Positions 1 through 11,343 of a stretch of DNA of 64,000 nt are shown here, one piece after another (positions within the stretch are counted from its first letter, which is position 1; the number at the start of each line of letters is the position of its first letter). This DNA comes from Viola odorata (Eukaryota > Streptophyta > Magnoliopsida > Malpighiales > Violaceae). The stretch lies in NCBI GenBank assembly GCA_963691705.1, contig OY829538.1, positions 29,036,836-29,100,835 on the forward strand. Direction: 5' to 3'. The notes under the pieces were generated by a model, which saw only the letters and a list, made by a program, of their open reading frames with translations, ran no database searches and had not been told where the DNA came from. The position numbers and the translations under genes are program-made.

Positions 1-215
1 CAGAGCGACATCAAGCAACCACCTTTTATCCCCAATGACAACATCAATCAACTACCTCCTCCCAGAGCGACATCAAGCAACTACCACCTCCCAAAGCGAC
101 ATCATCACTGTAAGTTTGAGGTAAGACCTGCTGTGTCGCCAAAATTCGGATATATAGGGGCAACTGTCTTTACTGCTTATCAAATACTTCGATAAGATAG
201 TAAAGAGGGGGCAAC
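1..215 (+). mobile_element. 3' end of internal region, non-autonomous Ogre-like element A
   Basis: This stretch matches, in reverse complement, the sequence next to the LTRs in the 26390-26560 and 37603-37770 internal regions, including repeated GAGCGACATCAAGCAAC units. It runs into a purine-rich tract ending at 215, directly before LTR A, so it is the 3' end of a plus-strand element that enters the window from the left. No coding sequence is visible. Confidence 0.8.
161..215 (+). promoter_or_regulatory. Polypurine tract with adjacent hairpin (element A)
   Basis: The purine tract AAAGAGGGGGCAAC (202-215) abuts the LTR start TGTTGATACCC, the normal place for the plus-strand primer of reverse transcription. 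Just upstream an imperfect inverted repeat pairs CTTTACTGCTTATC (168-181) with GATAAGATAGTAAAG (191-205). A second GGGGCAACTG lies at 157-166. The same arrangement is found at 26390-26447 and 37603-37660. Confidence 0.7.
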
Positions 216-903
216 TGTTGATACCCAAATTTTGACGCCATTTTTAATTAATTTTAGCATTTCTGTTATTTAGTTAATTTACTGGCATTTTTAGTTGATT
301 TACTGTCGCTAGCATTTTTAAGTGTTTCGTTGCATTTTAGCATCATCGTTAGCATCGTCAGCTTTCGAAATCACATTTTTAATTTTTCGGCACATATTTT
401 CATTATTATTATCATTATTATTTCTAGCCTTAAAAGTCACATTTTTTTATTATTCGGCAGTCGTTTGCTAATTTTTTCTTCATTTTAGGTCATCACATGA
501 ATTTTAGGATTTTTAATATTTTAGCGCATTTTTTTAGTATTTTTATTATTTTATTATTATTTTTATTCGAGCTTTTATTGGACCTGAGTAAGTCCGCTCG
601 GACAATAGCTTGACTTTAAAATGTTTTCCATCAACTAGTTGCTAGATTTTTTTCTGGTCACAACGGTCTACAGCGATTCGTGTAATTTTCGGCGTAACGT
701 TATTATTTTTCCGTTCAAACGTTTCACGTTTTTGAACGCGAAAATAAACACGTTAAACGAGAAATTCTCGTCATTCGCTGTAGATGGTTAAACCTTTCAT
801 ATTTTTCTCTACGCGCCGGTACCTTCGGCTCGAAAAGTCGGAACGTTTGCACGCGGGAACCAGCTCGAGGCCATTTAAATCAGATAAAAGGCCATTTGAT
901 CAT

Positions 904-949
904 GGCCATTGATCTGGTCAACCAAGGAAAGTCAACCAGATCAATGGCC
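904..949 (+). promoter_or_regulatory. W-box palindrome in U3 of LTR A
   Basis: A 15-bp inverted repeat GGCCATTGATCTGGT...ACCAGATCAATGGCC encloses GTCAACC and AAGTCAACC, which are W-box type TTGAC cores on the minus strand. It lies about 200 bp upstream of the TATA box and is retained in every copy of this LTR family. That it binds WRKY factors is inferred. Confidence 0.5.
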
Positions 950-1145
950 CTTGAATTAATGTGCATAATGCACATGCACAGTGCACGCACGAAGAAGCCG
1001 CGAAGTCCTCGCCCGAGCCACCTACTCCCATCGCGTTCGTAGCTTCCTGTCCCTCCGCCATCATCACGGCTAGCACCCTAGCCTTGCCCGCGACTAGCCG
1101 GCCTCCACGCGCAGCTCCTCGTCCGGCAAGCCACGCGTTTGAAGG

Positions 1146-1154
1146 CTATAAATA
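1146..1154 (+). promoter_or_regulatory. TATA box of LTR A
   Basis: CTATAAATA at the expected U3/R border, at the same alignment position as the TATA-like sequences in copies B-E. Confidence 0.6.
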
Positions 1155-3723
1155 CAGCCCCTCATCGAACGAAAAAGGGGCACCAAAATCGCAAGAGAAG
1201 CTTACTTTCTTCCCTCTCATTGATTGATAGCTCATATGTCCAAGTTCAAAGTTTAAAGTGAGCTTTCTCTCTCTAGCTCGTTTTCATTTTTTTAGCATGT
1301 TTTCCTTTTAATTTCGTTTGGCTTGATCTCAAGCAAATAAATTGCTTGTTTTTGTGCTATTAATTCACATACGTGATGTAGATTAAATACATGCTTTCAA
1401 TTTTGAAAATCGTTAGCTAGGTTGTGCGAATTAATTAGTTTTCGATAATTAACAGTTTCGTCGTTTTTTTCAAAATTAAACTCTGTACGATTTAAACTTC
1501 GAGTCAAAGTTCATACTGTCGTGAAGCCGTCGAGGAGACGAGCATCCCGGTATGAAGATTTTCAAGATCCGACCACGGGTGGCCGGACCTTGGTCGCCGG
1601 CAGTAGCGCCGGCGACGTGGTGAAAATGACGATGAATAGTGCCATAATGGCCTATTCATGCGTCAAAGGTGATGGGCTTGGCCCATCACCGTTCCTTTTA
1701 ATTTTCATGGGCCAGGCACTATTCCTGGCCCATTTTCCATTTTTCTTTTCATTCTTCAATTGGGCCCAGCCCATTTTCAATTGTTTTCAAAACTTCGGAT
1801 CACGTTTTTCCGTAAAATAAATCGCATGCTTCGTATGATTATTTTTCGCACTATCAACTGCTTTATTCTTCTGCACTTTAATTGTTCGCAATTTACTTTC
1901 GGAAATTTAAATATACCGCCTATATGGTCGGTCGTATTTTAATTCTCGTAAATATTCAACTGCTTTAATTTTTCGCAAACTGCTGGAAATCCTTCCGCAT
2001 ATTATCAACTGTTTAATTTTCCGCACTTTACTTTTCCGCACTTTAAAATTCTGCAATTTACTTTCGGCAATTTAAATTCAATACCGCCTGCATGGTCGGT
2101 CGCAATATCAATTGTTTATTTTCTGCAATATCAACTACTTTAATTTTTCGCAAATTGCTGGAAATTCTTCCGCAAATTATCAACTGTTTAATTTTCCGCA
2201 CTTTACTTTTCCGCACTTTAAAATTCTGCAATTTACTTTCGGCAATTTAAATTCAATACCGCCTACATGGTCGGTCGCAATATCAATTGTTTATTTTCTG
2301 CAATATCAACTGCTTTAATTTTTTGCAATATCAATTGCTTTAATTTTCTGCAGTATCAATCATTAAAATTTCTGCAAATCATCAACTGTTTTAAATTTTT
2401 TTATCATCAACTCTTTTAATTTCCTGCACTTATCAACTCAGCATTTAATTCTCGTATGCGTCAAATCCATCATTTTTCGCATGCAACCAACTCAGCATTT
2501 AATTCTCGTGTGCGTAAAATCAATCATTTTTCGCATGCAATCAACGTAGCATTTAAATTCTCGTATGCTAAAAATCAATCATTTTTCGCATGCAATCAAC
2601 CCAGCATTTAAATTCTCGCATGCTTAAAATCAATCATTTTTCGCATGCAATCAACACAGCATTTAATGTTCGTATGCGTAAAATCCATTATTCTTCGCAC
2701 GCAATCAACTCAGCATCTAAATTCTCATATGCGTAAAATTCATCATTTCTCGCATGCAATTAACTGTCGTCATTTATTTTCCTGCACTTATCAAACTCAA
2801 CATTTAATTCTCGTATGCGTGAAATCCATCATTTCTCGTATACAATCAACTGTCATTTAAATTTTCGCACTAATAAAATTGCCTATTTATTTCTCAAGCT
2901 ATCGCTAACACTCTCGTTTTGTAGGTTTTAATTTCAAGCTTCGCTCGAAAGTACGCCTTTCGCAAATATCAATCGTACGCATGATATATAGAACTGCTAG
3001 AATTAAAATCAACCCATATGAACAACGTGTTTAAAGAGTTGCTTAAAATGCCATGTTCATATGATTTTAAATTCTCGTTTGTATTGACTGCATGTACATG
3101 GGGATTTTCGATCCCACGCCAGTTTTCCACTTTAAAATCAATCATTTAAATTTGTACTTTGTTAGCAATCCATGTTAGGATCACATAGTAATTAATTTAA
3201 TCATGCATGGCCCGATGATGAAAAAAGAGGGCGCTCATTCAGTCTTACGGAAATTTCAGTCCCATTACGTTGCGGTCAGGAATAATCAATCGATCTTGAT
3301 AAACGGTAATCCCATCCGAAAGATCTTTTTATTATTCCTGAACGGTCACGATCATAGAAAAGACTAAAGTGACGATTCCTCTGAGGGCCCCCTTTTTCAA
3401 AACGCATTTTATCAAACACCTTTTTAAACACCTCTCTCATCAACCGGTAACCGTTTTCGGATGTGACTCGGGTGCCTAACACCTTCCCGAGACCATAATA
3501 CGACCCTGAACCTTTTGTCTGGGGTCCAGACCCCTTTTTTGTGCCTTTAGTTTTTTTACTTATTATATTTCCTATGCCATGACGATTAAGGTTCCCTAAG
3601 CCTAGCAACCAAATTAGGGTGGCGACTTCATTGCATGCTGCTAGGCATCCCTTTTACGCCGAGCATCTGAAGGTCTCAAATTTCGTTGCACACTTGCGAA
3701 TTTTTAATTTTCGGGGCGCGACA

Positions 3724-4600
3724 TCATGTTACACTCATTGGTGACCTTTTGCTCTTCCATGAGTTTTTTCAAAATGTCATTCTGCTCCTCTTATCTATGC
3801 AAATGAGCATTCATCATTTCTTCTTGGTTCGTTGGCCTTGGAACATTTTCTGATTCTAGAGCCACCCCTAGGCCAAGGGAAGAGTCATCTAGTGCAGCTT
3901 ATGTTGCATGACTTGTGGGCAAGGGCTAAATCTAAAGTTTCTCTTTGAGCATCTTTGGGGGGAGGAAAATTGTACTTCCCTTTATACTTTGCTTCAAAGA
4001 TGTGATCAGCCACTAGTGTGAAACCTGTATTACAACAAAAAAAAAACCTCTCTCCAAGTGGAAATAGCCCATAACATCAAGTGATTTAAGATTTAGCAAT
4101 TTTAAATCATCATATTTGAATAAATCAGTAAATGCAATGTCTAGATCCCTAACATTGATGCCAAGATAAGTAATGAGAGATCCCATGAGTATAGACTTCT
4201 TACTAGCTTTCATTTGACTTGTAACCCTATATCCTAGATTCAATTTATGTTCATTATGCATGCACCACAAGATGAAAAGTTCATGTTTGGACACTGTTCT
4301 AGAAATATTGGTTTTTCCAGCAAAAGTAATGTTAAGCACCTATGCAGAATTCTAAGAGTAGGATACTTCAAAGCATGAGTTTTAACATTACAATCATAAA
4401 AAAACAACATAAGGATTTCCAGTCAACTGTTGATAAGCATCATCTTTCTCAAAAATACCGGTAGAAGGATAATCAACATATGTATTAAGACACCATCTAG
4501 AATTGAGTTCATCAGCAGGAACATAACAAAGCATGACATTAAATTCATTCAAAGTTAAACAGTCCTGAAGAGCAAATGGAGGAAAAGGAGCAGAAAAGAA
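3724..4600 (-). pseudogene. Athila ORF-1-like remnant
   Basis: Read leftward from about 4600, broken frames give segments such as LTLNEFNVMLCYVP, VDYPSTGIFEKDDAYQQLTG and, in an open stretch of 108 codons (4339-4013), KHELFILWCMHNEHKLNLGY and ILMGSLITYLGINV. These resemble the plant Athila ORF-1 family (a Ty3/gypsy gag-region protein) from memory of that family. At least two frameshifts separate the segments. Sequence at 3724-4009 reads on in the same direction with poorly defined frames, and LTR A ends exactly at 3723, so the A element appears to have inserted into this old Athila copy. No promoter or intact start is visible. Confidence 0.5.
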
Positions 4601-4679
4601 TCATTTCTAAGCAGAATGGAGCAAACGTCTCTCTTGACCACTCTTTCAACCAAGAGGAGCCATCTAGGCTAGCAGAAGA

Positions 4680-5386
4680 ATTTAGCCTTTCCAAGTGATA
4701 ATTGTAGAAGAGCTTTACAATGATTACGATTGCTGATTATACCCGCAAAAGAGTCAGAGTGGCCTCACTCCTTCTTTATCTTAGCTTTGTAGACTTCTAT
4801 TTAGAGAGGAAGGGTGATTAGATACAATTAGAGTTTAATTAGGATTTTATTTTATTTCTATTAGGAGATATTATTGGGAGAGGAGACTATATATATACTC
4901 TTCCTATGTTTTTGAGAGTAGGACTTTGCCCAGACTTAGTTCCTTCTCTAGTTTTTCACCTCAGTTCCCGTTTCCAGAATTCTTACTCCTTCGTTTCTTA
5001 AAGGAAGCGAAGGGTTTTTATTATTCAATACATCTTTTATTTTCTTTCAACATGAGTATGAGTAGCTAAATAAATCTTTCTTAGTAGAAGCGTTAAAGCA
5101 TGAACATGAGTATGCATGAGGCCTGGTTGTTCATTATTAATCTTTAAATCTGCATTTAATTAATCTCATAGTAATTGTATTGTGTCTTCCTTTTGATTTT
5201 AGATCTGGCCAGTCTATAGTTGATTTGATTATCACAACTCTCATTCTTCTTGGTTACGGAAACCCGTCTTGGGCCTGAGCTCGCACGGTTTTCACAAACG
5301 GCCTCATTCCATTAAGAAGATCAACTCCTCTTATATTAAGTATTTATTTCTCTTATCTTTCCGATGTGGGACTTTAGTTCGCACAC
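4680..5386 (+). other. Unassigned AT-rich, LTR-like non-coding stretch
   Basis: No open frame of interest. A TATA-like CTATATATATAC near 4889, a pyrimidine-rich leader and TTATTATTCAATAC near 5020 give the look of an LTR promoter and polyadenylation region. CCGATGTGGGACT near 5361 is a motif common at the ends of plant repeats. No matching second copy exists in the window, so family and borders are unknown. Confidence 0.3.
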
Positions 5387-6064
5387 TGTTGATACCCGAA
5401 TTTTGACGCCGTTTTAAATTAAATTTATCATTTCCATTATATCACTCAACTTACTATCATTTTTAATTAATTTACTGTCGTTAGTATTTTTAAATTCTCA
5501 TCGCATTTTATCATCGTCATTGTCATCGTCAGCATTCAAATCACATTTTTAATTTTTTGTCAAGTATTTTCATTATTATTATCATTAATATTTTCAGCCT
5601 TAAAAATCACATTTTTAATTATCCGTTAGTCATTTGCTAGTTATTTTTTCATTTTAGATCATCGCATAAAATTTAGGATTTTTAGTATTTTATCACATTG
5701 TTTAGCATTTTTATTTTTTATTATTATTCTTGTTAGAGCTTTTATTGGACCCGAGTAAGTTTGCTCGGACAATAGCTCGAACGCATTATGTTTTCCATCA
5801 ACTATTTTTTTCATTCACGCCGACCAACTTCGTTTCGCGTAGTTTTCGTCATAACGTCATTTATTTTTCGTCCGAACATTTCATATTTCCGAACGAGAAA
5901 ATAAACACGTTAAACGAAAAAATTTCTTCATTCGCTGTAGACTGTTAAACTCGTCTTATTTTTCTCTACGCGCGGGCACTTTTGGCTCGAAAATTCGGAA
6001 CATTTGCTCACGAAAATGGCTCGAGGCCATTTAAATAAGCTAAAAGGCCAAGTTGATCACTACC

Positions 6065-6102
6065 GTTGATCTGGTTGACTAAGGAAAGTCAACCAGATCA
6101 AC
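6065..6102 (+). promoter_or_regulatory. Perfect W-box palindrome in U3 of LTR B
   Basis: GTTGATCTGGTTGACT and its exact reverse complement AGTCAACCAGATCAAC are separated by 6 bp. Each arm carries TTGAC. It sits about 210 bp upstream of the TATA box, at the position of the palindrome in the other copies, although surrounding sequence has diverged. Confidence 0.55.
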
Positions 6103-6314
6103 GACCCTTGAATTAAGGGTGCATAGTGCACATGCACCGTGGAAGCGACGCAGCAGTGGAGTAAGCCACCGAGCTGCTTGCTCCCGCCGCTTCCTGTCCC
6201 GTCAACCATCATCACAGCAGCCTAGCCTCGCCACCTCGATGCCCTAGCTCCGCCAGCATGACGCCCAACTCCTCCACGCGTAACACTCTCATCCTCACCA
6301 CACGCGATCTTGGC

Positions 6315-6323
6315 CTATAAAAG
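6315..6323 (+). promoter_or_regulatory. TATA box of LTR B
   Basis: CTATAAAAG at the U3/R border, matching the position in LTR A. Confidence 0.6.
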
Positions 6324-8649
6324 GCCACTGCCCTCAACCTTTTTCAATAACGCATTCACGACAGAAGCCTTGCTACTTCTCCCTCGGACGGATTGCTCAT
6401 CTTGAGCGATAGTCGCCACTTCGTTTCAAGCATTTTCAGTAAGCTTTTTCAAGCTTTTTCTTCGTTCTTTCCATAATTTATTTAGTATCATTTTGATCAA
6501 AACAATTGCTTATATTTATGCCATTAATTCCTATATATGCCATAGATTAAATACATGCTTTTAATTTGCTTAATCGTTAGATAAATCTTGCGAATTAATT
6601 AGTTTTCGGTAATTATCATTTTCGTCATTTTTTCAAAATTAAACTCGGTACGGTTTAAACTGAGATTCGAGGTTCGTACGGTCGGGAAGCCGTCGAGGAG
6701 ACGAGCATCTCGGTACGAAGGTTTTTTATTTCGGCCACGGGTGGCCGTGCTTGGCCGCTGGTGACCAAAGCTTAAGGATGATGAATAGTCCCATGCGTGG
6801 GCTCACGCGGGAGAGAAGAAGGAAAGGTGATGGGCTTGGCCCATCACCATTCTTTTTTATTTCCTTGGGCCAGGAACTATTACTGGCCCATTTCTTTCAT
6901 TTTTTAAATTGGGCCCAGCCCATTTTCATTTTTCCGAGACCTCGGATCGCGTTTTTCGTAAAAATACTCGTGTGTTTCATATGACTATTTTTTTATAATA
7001 TTGTCATTTTAAAATTTCGTACCTATCAACTATTTAAAATTCCGCAATTTAATTTTCCGCACTTTATTTTTCGCACTTTAATTTGCTGTAATTTACTTTC
7101 TGCAATTTAAATTCAGTCGTTTAATTTACCGCCTATATAGTCGGTCGCATTTTTAATTCTCGCAAATCATCAACTGTTTAATTTTCTGCAAATCCTCAAC
7201 TGTTTAATTTTTTTGTAAATCTTCAACTATTTAATTTTCTGCAAATCATCAACTGTTTAATTTTTTTGCAAATCATCAACTGTTTAACTTTCTGCAAATC
7301 GTCAACTATTTAACTTTCTGCAAATCGTCAACTGTTTAATTTTCTGCAAATCATCAACTGTTTAATTTTCTGCAAATCGTCAACTGCTTAATTTTCTACA
7401 AATATCAAATCTTTAATTTTTGGTCAAATCATTATTTAAATTTTTGCACTTATCAAATCCTCATTTAATTTCTCACACTTATCAACTGTTATCATTTAAA
7501 TTTTTGCACTCATCAAATCATCATTTAATTTCTCGCATGCATCAAATCATCATTTAAATTTTCGTACGCATCAAATCATCATTTAAATTTCTAGCATGCA
7601 CTATCATCATTTAAACTTTCCTGCACTTATCAAAGTCATCATTTAAATTTTTGTATGTGTCAAATCACCATTTTTTCTTCGTACTCGTCAAACCATTGTT
7701 TAATTTTTCGCTGTTTATTTAAATTCTCGCATTCATAAACTACTTATTTATTTTTCGAGCTATCACTAACACTGTCATTTTGTAGGTTTAAAATTCAAGC
7801 TTCGCTCGAAAGTACGCCTTTCTTTCCCTTTTATTTATTCAACGTTTTTCCATAAATATTAATCGCAGGCATGATATATAGAATTGATAGAATTAAAATC
7901 AACCCATATGAACAACTTGTTTAAAAGACTTGCTTAAAATGCCATGTTCGTTTGATTTTAAATTCCGCTTATATTGACTGCATGTATCTGGTGGCTTTGA
8001 TCCCACATCGGTTTATCATTTCAAAATATCTCTCATTTAAATTTGTACTCTGTTAAGCTATCCATGATAGAATCACGTAGTAATTAATTTAATCATGCAT
8101 GGTCCGATGATGCAATAGAGGGCGCTCATTTACTTACGAAAAATTCAGTCCCATCACGCTACGGTCAGGAATAATCAATCGGTCTTGAAAACGGTAACCC
8201 CGTCTGAAAAGATTTTTAAAACGGTAACCCCGTCCAATGATTAATTATTCCTGAACGGTCCCGATTATGGAAAAGACTAAAGTGACGATTCCTCTGAGGA
8301 CCCCCTTTTGAAACGCATTTTATCAAACATCTTTTAAACACCTTTCTCATCAATCGGTAACCATTTTCGGATGTGACTCGGGTTCCTAACACCTTCCCGA
8401 GTCCATAATACGACCCCGAACCTTTGTCTTGGGTTAAGACCCCTTTTTTGTGCCTTTAGTTTTTAGTTTTTTAGTTTATTTATTTGTTTTATTTTATGCC
8501 ATGACGATTAAGGTTCCCTAAGCCTAGAGACAAAAATTAGGGTGGCGACTTCATTGCATGTTGCGAGGCATCGTTTTACACCGAGCATCGTAAGGTCTCA
8601 AATTCGTCGTATACCCGCGAATACTTTTTGTTATTTTCGGGGCGCGACA

Positions 8650-9117
8650 GTTTGGCAACTTCACTAGGGAATTTAGGGTCGGAGCCAGTTTTATTTTTAG
8701 AGGTGTTTATTTGTTTATTTACCCACTTTGATAAATTGCTGGTTTGTTTATTTATTCGCTTTGATATCAATTGTCATATGCATTTCATAGTGCCCTACAC
8801 CCCGGGGACAATTACCAAATTAGGAGGGTAGTAGTGACGCCCTAGGACACATGTCCTGGGTAGTGTTCACCAATCCTAACTCGGATGAACCCCTAAAGAT
8901 AGTCGAAAGGTTACACGATTTTGCAAGGAATCAGGACACTGGACGACACTTTAGGGACCTTTTCATGGTATCATCCGGGAACCGTTCAAGCTAGTTAGAA
9001 AAGTCGGAATCAGAGCCCCAGCACATGCATCATGATCATATCTGCTTTGTCGTGGCTCTATTTATCTTGTTGCCATGATTTCCATTTGTCATAATTTTTT
9101 CTTATATGATAAGAATT
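8650..9117 (+). mobile_element. PBS and leader of element B, cut off at 9117
   Basis: GTTTGGCAACTTCACTAGGG follows the LTR and differs at two positions from the intact PBS GTTTGGCGACTTCACTGGGG at 50722 and on the minus strand at 44272 and 33059. The next 450 bp align with the leader of the tandem elements (reverse complement of 32600-33038) and with the Ogre leader (50743-51215), including CCCCAGCAnATGCATCATG. Similarity stops at 9117, where another LTR begins. The remainder of element B is absent from the window. Confidence 0.75.
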
Positions 9118-9611
9118 TGTCTGCTGCCGAAGGGTAGAAGGGGAAAGGGCTCCTCGGATTCAGTGTCCGCGGTGGTCCGATGTACCTGCAAGACGCCGGA
9201 GGGGGTCTCCGGCGTAAACACTCCGATGCTTAAGTTAGTATAAGTGGTAAGAATGGCAGAGCTTGGGCCAATGAATTCTGCTTACCTTCCTCCTTCGTGG
9301 TGGAGGTATTTATAGGCGAAAAGGAGCATTTCTGCGTAGTTTGGATTACTATGGGCTATCGCTCCCGTCAGGGGTTATAGTTCTCCCATGGTGTGATATG
9401 CCATCGTGGCGTTAGGTGAGGGGGTAGCCGTTACCTAGGCAAGGTAATGGCTACGTTCTTCTCAAGACGCTCGGTTTACACTGGGACGGGATAGCGCCTT
9501 TGGTCATCATAAAGTGCCGTGCGGGACCCCCCAGTTGACGTCGACCATCCCGGTGTCAATCTCCTAGGCAGAGACGGTAGCCTCGATGCTGCCGTGACGG
9601 TAGGAACAGCA
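9118..9611 (-). mobile_element. 3' LTR of the Tat-like element (inner edge tentative)
   Basis: Read on the minus strand this ends in CAGCAGACA at 9118. It has a TATA box TATAAATACC (plus-strand GGTATTTATA near 9305-9314) and the downstream motif TTAAGCATCGGAGTG followed by GCCGGAGACCCCCTCCGGC, a layout I recognise from many plant Tat-type LTRs. The outer edge is supported because element B homology stops at 9117. The inner edge at 9611 is chosen because TGCTG there is preceded by a purine-rich GGGGAGAGAAAA, a possible polypurine tract. No second LTR copy is present to confirm it. Confidence 0.5.
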
Positions 9612-9710
9612 ACCATTTTCTCTCCCCGCGGGGTATGAGACGAAAATACCCTTGCCGGAGTAGCTCTTTGTTAGGAAATGGGCCTGCCCTGACAGCCGTT
9701 CTTCTGAGTC

Positions 9711-9718
9711 TATAAATT
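9711..9718 (+). promoter_or_regulatory. TATA-like box before antisense unit 1
   Basis: TATAAATT 69 bp upstream of the ATG at 9780, followed by a CT-rich leader. This is typical spacing for a plant Pol II core promoter. Confidence 0.4.
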
Positions 9719-9779
9719 AAAGCTTTCCTCCGTGCAAGTTTCTCACATCTTTTTTGCTTTTTCCTCTTATATTTTCACC

Positions 9780-10163
9780 ATGGATGAGCTGACCAGAAAT
9801 TTCCTGATCTCCAAAGCTTTGACCCTGAAGAACCTCACTTAAGGTGACATTGGATTCCTAGAGAGGATGATTACCAAGACCTCGGAAGATATCCTGGAAT
9901 TGCAAGGAATGTCAACCCCCATTCTATCTAGGCAGCTGGGAATGTCCCTGGGGGATTTTAGTCCTTTGGAGAGCTTGGCGAAGTTGTCCGCCACCACTTC
10001 CTGCATCGAGGTGGTTGCTTCTATGCTGCAGCAGAGGAAGGACTTACTGGCCTGCTGCTTGAAGGGTATGAGGGCCTGTTTTGCCGAACTGACCTCCGTT
10101 GCTGACGCCTTGAGGGAGGTTCCTGTCGTGCCAGGGGAGGACGATGCTGGGTCCAACGCTTGA
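9780..10163 (+). pseudogene. Antisense unit 1: unknown ~127-codon protein, one stop
   Basis: The frame opens with ATG at 9780, is interrupted by a single TAA at 9840-9842 and stays open to the stop at 10161-10163. The product is helical and leucine-rich (for example ESLAKLSATT and MLQQRKDLLACCLKG) without a domain I recognise. The stop fits CAA to TAA. A TATA box lies upstream at 9711 and AATAAA follows at about 10245, so it looks like a short separate Pol II unit running against pol of the host element. Re-initiation at the ATG at 9867 would give 98 residues. Function unknown. Confidence 0.4.
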
Positions 10164-10244
10164 CCGCTGTCTTCGCTTCCTCTTGTTTCTTTTCCTTATG
10201 CTTTCTTGTACATGCGTCTAGACGCTAAGGCCGTTCAGGCCATA

Positions 10245-10250
10245 AATAAA
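10245..10250 (+). terminator. AATAAA after antisense unit 1
   Basis: AATAAATAAAT about 80 bp after the stop of unit 1, a canonical polyadenylation signal in a suitable place. Confidence 0.35.
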
Positions 10251-10595
10251 TAAATGGTTGTTTCTATCACCATCAAGTTTTCTTTTTTCTTGTTTGATTT
10301 CTTGTTGTGTTAGTTGGAGGCATTTGTTGTAAGCCCAACTGAAAATGAGTCTTCCTCGGGACACAATACTGCGGTGGTTATGTCTCGGGAATCGGCAATG
10401 AATGTTCTGCTTCAACTGTTTTCTGGGCCGCCTTCCTAGGGGTAGGTGATTGGGTGGTTTTTTGGTGCCCTCTGATTGGCGCAATTAACGAGTGGGTATG
10501 CCTATGCCGGATCGGATTCTGCAATTATGGTTACTTTTCCCAGGCGCCTTAATTATTTTTCAGGGGCACGCGAGAGGATCGGAGCTCCTCCTTGG

Positions 10596-10604
10596 CTATA
10601 TAAG
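10596..10604 (+). promoter_or_regulatory. TATA box before antisense unit 2
   Basis: CTATATAAG 76 bp upstream of the ATG at 10672, followed by a long CT-rich leader. Confidence 0.5.
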
Positions 10605-10671
10605 GGAGTTACTTTCCCTTTTTCCGTTCATCTTCATCTTCTTCTTTCTCTTTTACTCATTTGTGAATCGA

Positions 10672-11079
10672 ATGGCAGATTTTTACTTTTTGGCTACCGC
10701 GGATCGCGACTCCCTGCCAACGCCTCCGACTTCGCCGGACTCAGATCATCCTCCTCCGTCGCCAGCCCGTCGAAAGGACCGCAAGAGGCGGAGGGAGAAA
10801 ACCTCCAAGGTGTCCATCACACCTATTGATTCTTCTGGCTCTACTACTCGGGAGGGTAGCAAACGCTTTCCTTTGCCTGATTGTTCACTAGGGAAAACTT
10901 CCTCCATCGATGCTGGTGCTGGAACGGTAGTGTCATTTACCAAGGAAAAGTCGGGCCTGTCAGGGCTCGGCCTGGAGAGGGGAGTGGATGAGCCCTTTCC
11001 ACCAGCTAACGAGAAGATGCCGTTCCTGGATGACGACGGGGTTTATCACTATGGCATCTACTGGCCCGATGAGGATTAG
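10672..11079 (+). CDS. Antisense unit 2: intact 135-residue basic/acidic protein, unknown
   Basis: The ATG at 10672 is preferred over the longer opening at 10492 because a TATA box at 10596 leaves only the shorter start inside the transcript. The product starts MADFYFLATADRDSL, has a Pro/Ser-rich segment, then a strongly basic RRKDRKRRREK (about residues 26-36) that looks like a nuclear localisation signal, a Ser/Thr/Gly-rich middle, and an acidic end with GVYHYGIYWPDED. No known domain is recognised. AATAAA follows 46 bp after the stop. It is the only one of the four antisense units without an interruption. Its position inside a Tat-type element suggests an accessory role, but none can be assigned. 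Confidence 0.45.
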   Translation: MADFYFLATADRDSLPTPPTSPDSDHPPPSPARRKDRKRRREKTSKVSITPIDSSGSTTREGSKRFPLPDCSLGKTSSIDAGAGTVVSFTKEKSGLSGLGLERGVDEPFPPANEKMPFLDDDGVYHYGIYWPDED

Positions 11080-11124
11080 TGCCCTTATGTTAGGCATAAT
11101 GTATATGCCTTTTGGCATCTTATG

Positions 11125-11130
11125 AATAAA
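11125..11130 (+). terminator. AATAAA after antisense unit 2
   Basis: GAATAAAG 46 bp downstream of the unit 2 stop codon. Confidence 0.4.
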
Positions 11131-11316
11131 GTGATGCTTTCTATCTTTTTCTCTGTCATTATTTTTTCGTCAGCGTATTGGTCTTGTTGGTAGCTAACGC
11201 GAGGGGTTAGCCTTGCTGAGGTAACCGTTTCGCGATTATTTGATTGGGTTAACTTTGTCGCCATTTAGGGAATCACGACGAATAACTTCTCTTTTTAGAT
11301 TCCTTTAATATGTTTC

Positions 11317-11343
11317 CACGTGGCCAACTTCGTTTTACACGTG
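11317..11343 (+). promoter_or_regulatory. Two G-boxes upstream of antisense unit 3
   Basis: CACGTG at 11317-11322 and again at 11338-11343 (ACACGTGTC), about 240 bp before the ATG at 11577. A matching ACACGTGTC lies upstream of unit 4. Binding by bZIP or bHLH factors is inferred from the motif. Confidence 0.35.

Larger units (their letters stand above)
216..3723 (+). mobile_element. LTR copy A (3' LTR, Ogre-like non-autonomous family)
   Basis: The LTR runs from TGTTGATACCC to GGGGCGCGACA (TG...CA), about 3.5 kb. U3 holds a W-box palindrome (904-949) and a TATA box (1146-1154). The long R-U5 part contains TGGGCC-rich segments and two tandem-repeat zones: about 1860-2380 (CAACTGTTTAATTTTCTGCA-like units) and about 2420-2860 (units around CGCATGCAATCAA). 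The last 500 bp are the best conserved among family members. It is homologous to copies B (5387) and C-E (21998, 33060, 44273; opposite strand). Because internal sequence precedes it, this is the 3' LTR. Confidence 0.85.
5387..8649 (+). mobile_element. LTR copy B (5' LTR, same family as A)
   Basis: Starts TGTTGATACCCGAATTTTGA and ends GGGGCGCGACA, about 3.26 kb, followed directly by a PBS, so it is a 5' LTR. It contains a TATA box (6315-6323), a perfect inverted-repeat W-box element (6065-6102), TGGGCC clusters near 6830-6925, a repeat zone of CAACTGTTTAATTTTCTGCAAAT-like units at about 7150-7400, and CATCAAATCATCATTTAAAT-like units at about 7430-7740. It diverges clearly from A and from C-E, so it is an older insertion or another subfamily. 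The 5 bp before it are CACAC; the matching right-hand duplication is not in the window. Confidence 0.85.

Noticed and set aside
5200..5386. Cassandra/TRIM element carrying a 5S rRNA-like promoter
   Set aside because: CCGATGTGGGACT is suggestive, but I could not find the internal 5S box A/C sequences or a second terminal repeat.
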